DNA of 64,000 bases, from NCBI GenBank assembly GCA_017871115.1, contig JAFCIZ010000006.1:1488001-1552000 (forward strand). The letters are read 5' to 3'. This DNA is from Cunninghamella blakesleeana (Eukaryota; Mucoromycota; Mucoromycetes; Mucorales; Cunninghamellaceae). The notes under the pieces were generated by a model. That model was not told where the DNA came from. It ran no database searches and saw only the letters and a list, made by a program, of their open reading frames with translations. Each line of letters starts with the position of its first letter. Position 1 is the stretch's first letter. Shown here piece after piece: positions 55,101-64,000 of the stretch. The translations under genes were made by a program, and so were the position numbers.

Positions 55101-57640
55101 CAAGGTGATGCAATTCAAGATATATTAAGACAACAAGGTGATTTCTTAAAGGTTGTATTCTTTATTGTCATTGAACTGGTTATTTTCCCTCTTTGTTGTG
55201 GTATTTTATTGGATGGCTGTACATTACCTTTATTCGCTTCCGCCACAAGGGCTTCACGGTATGCTTTTTATGAAAGTAATCCCTATTCTTCTTGTTTCTT
55301 ACATTGGTTCTTTGGTACTGGCTTTTTATTTGGTGTCGCCGTCTTTGTTGCTTTATGTCGTGAAGTGGTGCGTCCTGGTGTGATTTGGTTTATTCGTGAT
55401 CCTAACGATCCTCAATTCCATCCTATCCGTGAAATGATTGAACGACCTACTATCCCACTATTACAAAAAATTTTGCATAGTGCAATGATGTATGCCGGTT
55501 TGATTGTGGCAGCTGTAGGAACAGTAGTTTACTTTTTGGATTATACAACAAACATATTCCCACTCTTTGTTCCTTTGGAGTAAGTTATATTAAATTATAT
55601 ATATATATATATATATGCGTGTGTGTGTGTGTGTGCGTGTGTACTTTAAAATAAAACTAATAATGCTTATTGACTAAAAATAACATGCACATATATATTC
55701 TTGTAGCACACCATTTTCAACATTACCTTTAGATTTGCTTGGCGTTCAATTTTTATTATCACCCCTAATTTCTTTCCTCAAACCAAGAGATTATGCAAAA
55801 TGTATATTAAAAGTATGGTGGCAATGGGCTAGTAGACAATTACGTTTAACGTCCTTTATGTTTAATGGCCGACCTATTGAAGAAGAAGGTACACATGTAA
55901 GAAGAACAATGAAAGCATGGATTTTAAGAGAAAAAGCACCTATTCCTACTCCTTCAGAAAATGATGATAATAATGTATTCAGTGATGTTGGTATTATGGA
56001 TAATGATGGATCAAGTACAGCTTCAGTTATTTTTCAACGTAATGGCCAACTACTACGAGTTCCTAAACTAGATACTGTTCCAGTTGTACCACATCGCCGT
56101 ATGCTTGTACCTATTGATCCAATTACTTTAGAACCAATAGATGAAGAAGAGCGTCTTGCTGGGATTCATCCTGCTGCCTCTCAATCAGGTGATGAAGAAT
56201 TAAGTACTACCATCGTTTATGCTCCTCCTCACTTTAAATTAAGAGTAAGATTTTATTATTATTAACAATTCCGTTATTATTATCGCTTAAATAATAATAA
56301 TAATAACAAGGATTAAAGACTCATCAAATATATATATATATATATAATTTATTTATTTAATATATAGCTTATATTATTTATTGTACTTATGTGGTTATCT
56401 AGCTCCTTACTTACTTGTACTTTAACGGTTGTACCAGGTGAAAATAACAATAAAAATAAGATCAGTTTTTCATAATAGGATTATAAATATACAAAAGATT
56501 CATTATTCTCATTATATATATAATTATTTATTATAGTTTGTCTTGGTAGATTTTTTTTCAATGCATTCATAACGGAAAAGCAAGTTCATGATATTTACTG
56601 TTTTACTTTGGGTACTTATATTATGGTTTCTTTGGGATTGATGGTTGATTGGACAATAAATAAATACATGTCTTGGCAAGAAAATGGCTCTGAATTAGAA
56701 CAAAATATAATTTTACAATATTTAAAAGAAAAATTACAATTGGTAAAAGCTAAATGAATGATATATATATATATATATATATATGTCATAAATTTTAATA
56801 TTAATCTCTTTTTTTATTTTTATTTTTTTATATAGGGAATCAAGCTATTTTATTTACTAGTAACACTTGGATTCATTTTACCATTAATGCTGGGTATAGT
56901 TGTAGATTTATATTTATTCATGCCATTACGTTACTCCATACATGATCAACCGATGGTACTACATTTATCAGAAGTAAGTAGGACAAAAAAAGTATAAAGT
57001 AAAAAAGTAGAATATTAATTTATATAAAATATATACTTATATATAATAAATGTTATATATAATTCACAATTATACAAATTAGGATTGGGCATTTGGTATA
57101 GCATATATGAGTGTTATATATGGAATCATTCAAATTTTGCCTAATAATCAGTGGAAGCAATTCATGGATGGATTATTTGGAAATGGAATTACTAGGGTTT
57201 CCTCATGGGATATCACACGCTCTCTATTAGTACCAGTAATGTTGGGAACCATCTTAGCCATTTCTATTCCTGGTATTATGGCCTGGGGGTGTGTACAATT
57301 GTTGGGTAAGTCATCCTCATAAATATACATAATAATAGTAATAATAATAATAAAGTTTGTTAATGATAATGATCGAACTATTTATTTATTTATTCATATT
57401 TTGTTTTTGATTTTTTATTTATTTTTTTGATTATGATATATAGATGATGCTTCAAGAATGTTAATATTAGTTCGATGGATGTATCCAATTGTATTTAGTA
57501 TACTATTTTCTTTCTTTATATGTTATCTATTTACAAAACTAATCAAGATGTGGGCAAAAACAATTCGCGATGATACTTATTTGATTGGAAAACAATTGCA
57601 TAATTTGAATCAAGAAACTACTACATCTTCAATATCATAG
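52146..57640 (+). CDS. SSM4: ER membrane RING-CH ubiquitin ligase Doa10/MARCH6
   Basis: E3 ligase of ER-associated degradation that marks misfolded membrane, cytosolic and nuclear proteins. Exon 1 is 13 nt (MEDE plus G); exon 2 gives [28 protein letters not shown]. Exon 3 gives [12 protein letters not shown]; exon 4 gives [15 protein letters not shown]. The RING-CH zinc ligands are complete (C-x2-C, C-x-C, H-x2-C, C-x2-C). Many membrane segments follow (52740-52860, 53135-53190, 54250-54350, 54525 onward and so on). A long acidic poly-Asn/Asp and poly-Pro cytoplasmic loop fills 53190-54230. The TEB4-Doa10 region includes [20 protein letters not shown] and [20 protein letters not shown]. The C-terminus has [16 protein letters not shown], matching the conserved terminal element found in yeast Doa10 and human MARCH6. 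About 11 exons. Confidence 0.94.
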
Positions 57641-57744
57641 ACTTTTTCTTTTATATATATATATATTTTCTCCTTTATTATTTTTTTTTAGTTAACATGC
57701 ATACCTCTCTCTCTTCTCAATTTTGCTTTTCTTTTCTTTTTCTT

Positions 57745-57786
<42 letters not shown>

Positions 57787-58335
57787 ATTTCTTTTATATC
57801 TTCAAGAATTAATAATAAAAATTAATGTTAATTTAATATAAAATATATAGTAACTAGATTTAGAAGTTATTATGTTATAGATATATTAACTTTATCTCTT
57901 ACAATTTAAAAAAAAAAAAAAAAAATACATTATCTTGAAACAATTCATTTAATAAATAAAAGAAAAAATGAGGGAAAAACAAGATAGAAAAAATTTTCTG
58001 CTCACTTATAATAACCCTTTATTTATATATTTATTTTAAATAAGATATAAATGTTATTGTTTATAATAAAAAATAAAAATATAATAAAATAAACTAATGA
58101 ATGATCTTTTAGTTAAAAAAAAACTAGAGTTCGTTGCACAAGTTTAAGATTATACCCCGTGATCAACTATATCATAAGAATAATAAAAAATAAAATTTTA
58201 AGTGGTCAAAAAAGTTATAAAAAGGTTTATTCTTTCCTTCTTTCTTTTTTCTTTCTTTCTTTTACCTTTCCTTTTTTCTTGCTTTTTTAAACTTTATGTT
58301 ATCTATAAAGATATATACTAAAAAATAAAAATATT
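57641..58335. other. Intergenic, Doa10 3' end to the small WWE-like gene
   Basis: AT-rich, with a (TA)n run at about 57747-57784 and a poly-A run at about 57907-57924. A C/T-rich stretch at 58230-58280 sits before the next gene. No exon seen. Confidence 0.5.
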
Positions 58336-58758
58336 ATGACTTCCTTATTTATTAGATATAATAATAATACTGCTACGAATAATAATAATAATAATAATAG
58401 TCATACAAATAATAAAAACCAACACCATTTTATATTACCAATATTATCATCGTCATCATCAACATCATCCATGGCTTCTTTAAATAATAATAATCATAAT
58501 ATAAATAAACCACATCAACCAAAACATAATTATACGTGGTTAGTTTTTAAAGAAGAATTATGGCAACCTTTTGATCTAGAAAACCAATTTCGATTAGAAC
58601 AGACGTTATCTTTAGATGGAACCTTTGTTGATATTTGCGATTCTCATTTTCCTGGGGTGAAAAGAGTTAGAGTCTTTCCAAAAAACAACTATCTTAGTTA
58701 TTTAGGTGTAAAATATCGTTTATCTAGATTATTACAACCTGACCCTTTTTATCATTGA
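58336..58758 (+). CDS. Small single-exon protein with WWE-like domain
   Basis: 140 residues without introns. The first 60 residues are Asn/Ser-rich and disordered. The C-terminal 75 residues are well ordered: NYTWLVFKEELWQPFDLENQ, then RLEQTLSLDGTFVDICDSHF, then KRVRVFPKNNYLSYLGVKYR and LSRLLQPDPFYH. The spaced Trp/Trp/PF, N-Q-x-x-L-E, V-R-V and final R-x-x-R-L pattern resembles WWE domains (ADP-ribose or ubiquitin-pathway modules), but it is divergent and my call is tentative. Upstream the promoter is pyrimidine-rich. Nothing suggests secretion or membrane insertion. Confidence 0.7.
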   Translation: MTSLFIRYNNNTATNNNNNNNSHTNNKNQHHFILPILSSSSSTSSMASLNNNNHNINKPHQPKHNYTWLVFKEELWQPFDLENQFRLEQTLSLDGTFVDICDSHFPGVKRVRVFPKNNYLSYLGVKYRLSRLLQPDPFYH

Positions 58759-59400
58759 TTTTTTTATATAATTTTTCTCCGCTCGCCACTTTTCGACTCT
58801 ATATTTTATTTTTTTACTTTATTAATATATATTATAACCATTGTACAATTTAAATCATATATATATAAATATATATATATATAGATAAATAGATTTTTGT
58901 TATCTATTTTTTATTTTATTTTTTATTCCCATCTAATCTTTTTTATATAAAATATAATTATATTGATTATAATCTCTTTTTTTTTTTTGCATTATACATT
59001 TTTTTTAAAATATACATATAGTATATATGTCAGGTGAACAAATTAATCTTGATAATAATAACAATAAAAAAATATGTCATTTGTGTAATATCAAGATATT
59101 TTACTCTCTCTCATTATTTTTATAAAATAATAATCAATCATATGAAATAAAATGACAGTAGATACATAAAAGATTCGAATCCCTGCATAAAAATTCGCTT
59201 AATCATTCCTATATTTGTAAAATAATGATCATTTGAAATGCATATTACAATTTATAAATAAATAAATATATATATAAAAAATATGAGAAAAGTATATGAA
59301 AAAATATAACAATGAATAACAATTATTATTATTTTAAAAAAAGTAAATAATAATAATAATAATACAACGATACGTATCTACATGAGTATATAATGATTAT
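58759..59400. other. Intergenic 3' region shared by converging genes
   Basis: AT-rich simple sequence. A 31-codon frame at about 59028-59123 with a CHLC pair is too short and unspliced to call. The string ttcgaatcc at 59173 is not embedded in a tRNA fold. Confidence 0.45.
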
Positions 59401-62994
<3,594 letters not shown>

Positions 62995-63979
62995 TTAAGG
63001 TTGTTTTTTAGATTGTCTTTGACCTTGCTTTAAATCATTTAATCTTCGATCATCGACCCTTTGTAAAAATGCTACTTTTTCTGTATAACCATCTTTATTC
63101 TTGTATTTCAAATCTTCCTTAATACCTTCACGCTCAACATACCCTTGCCAATCCAATCTGCTTTTATCTAATGTATTCATTTTTGGTACTTTGATATTAT
63201 ATTGTGATACTAGGCTTGATAAATTTGATTTTGGTCGTTGGATTTTATTTTTTGCTTGTGTAGGTAATACTCTATATGTTTGAATAAAAAAAATAATAAA
63301 AACATTAAATTTAATCAACATTCATACATATAAATATATACATTACCTTGGTGATGAATCATCCTTATTAGATTCGTTCTCTCTCTTATCTTGATCTTTA
63401 GTTTGATTAGCTGTAGAGGAAATATCGTCTAATGGTTGTTGTTGTTGTAACTTATTATTAGGATCATTTTTATTATTGTTATTTATGTTTTGGTTCATTT
63501 CTGCCCATAAAGCGTCTACTTTAGCCTTGCGATCGGATTCTTGTCTATTATAAATAAAATAAGTTAAATGAAACTACCATATGCATATGATTTATCACTC
63601 TTCTTCTTTGCTTAAAAGAATCACATATATACTATCTCTTATTTAATAAGACACTACCTGCTACGCTTAGAATCATTTCCTTCAGCTTCCAAAGATCGCT
63701 TTTTATTATTGCTATTATCTTTTGAATCCACATTATCACTATTGACGTCTTCGTTAACACTATTCTCGTCACTATCAGATATGTCCTGATCGTCTTCACT
63801 TTCTACTAAATAATAATATTCAAAGATCCTTTTAGTTCACTATTCTTTTTATATGTTTATATTCATATATACAATAATAATAATAATAATAATAATTTAC
63901 CATCTTCTGGGAAAAAATCAGAATCTTCTTCTTCATCAGAAGAATAAATATCTTCAGTTAATTTTTTTAATTCAGACAT
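62995..63979 (-). CDS. SWC5: SWR1-complex protein Swc5 (BCNT/Cfdp1 domain)
   Basis: Subunit of the SWR1 remodeller that exchanges H2A for H2A.Z. The start MSELKKLTEDIYSSDEEEDS, and the acidic first exons (63979 to about 63590), fit the histone-binding N-terminus. A polar low-complexity middle follows (with Gln/Asn tracts). The C-terminal BCNT domain reads VPKMNTLDKSRLDWQGYVER, EGIKEDLKYKNKDGYTEKVA and FLQRVDDRRLNDLKQG, which are its hallmark blocks (D-K-S-x-x-D-W, E-G-I-x-x-x-L, N-K-D-G-Y, F-L-x-R-V). Four exons join in phase. It ends with RQSKKQP. The start lies about 20 bp from the right edge of the window, so its promoter is outside. Confidence 0.95.
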
Positions 63980-64000
63980 GGGTTAAAAATAAATGATATA

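Noticed and set aside
59028..59123. 31-codon frame MSGEQINLDN... with a CHLC pair
   Set aside because: Too short, no second zinc pair, no splice continuation, and lies in the 3' gap between two converging genes.
59160..59200. Possible tRNA T-arm (ttcgaatccc)
   Set aside because: No acceptor, D or anticodon stem can be paired around it on either strand.

Overview
The window is AT-rich, gene-dense nuclear DNA from a fungus. The genes are eukaryotic and almost all are cut by many short GT-AG introns, often packed with (TA)n runs. The standard genetic code fits throughout. A chitinase with a CBM19 module, a GH9 cellulase, yeast-type FACT (Pob3 without an HMG box), Epl1, Swc5 and Doa10 identify a fungus. 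A full inositol-trisphosphate-receptor-like channel, a family generally reported missing from ascomycete and basidiomycete yeasts and moulds, points to an early-diverging lineage. Mucoromycota is my best guess, by inference only.

Layout, left to right: Ubc9 (-, cut by the left edge), mitochondrial pyruvate carrier subunit (-), ribosomal protein uS2/Rps0 (+), Rab6/Ypt6 GTPase with an 8-nt microexon (+), nucleoplasmin-like FKBP prolyl isomerase (-), PMT2-type protein O-mannosyltransferase (-), the 10.3-kb IP3R/RyR-family calcium channel (-), an MFS transporter fired divergently from it (+), a 57-residue unknown (-), a 583-residue acidic repeat protein ending in a CaaX box (-), an Mss4/Dss4-like protein (+), diflavin reductase Tah18/NDOR1 (-), a Cdc11/Nud1-like leucine-rich-repeat protein (+), Epl1 (+), a possible 45-residue spliced protein (+), a GH18 chitinase (-), Pob3 (-), a DH-PH RhoGEF (-), the ER ubiquitin ligase Doa10/MARCH6 (+), a small WWE-like protein (+), a C-terminally membrane-anchored GH9 glucanase (-), and Swc5/BCNT (-).

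The genes do not form one pathway. Several serve related processes: chromatin (Epl1 of NuA4, Pob3 of FACT, Swc5 of SWR1, nucleoplasmin-like FKBP), the ER and Golgi (O-mannosyltransferase, Doa10, Ypt6, Mss4-like, calcium channel) and the wall or polysaccharides (chitinase, GH9). Close head-to-head starts at 22.6/22.9, 32.3/32.6 and 51.5/52.1 kb suggest shared promoters.

The most interesting items are the IP3R/RyR-like channel, whose ligand pocket lacks most of the residues that hold IP3 in animals while its pore and zinc finger are intact, and the repeat protein with three copies of an unrecognised helical motif and a prenylation signal. I found no CRISPR array, tRNA, rRNA or intact mobile element. 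Gene ends were read by eye from splice sites; exon boundaries not quoted explicitly are approximate.
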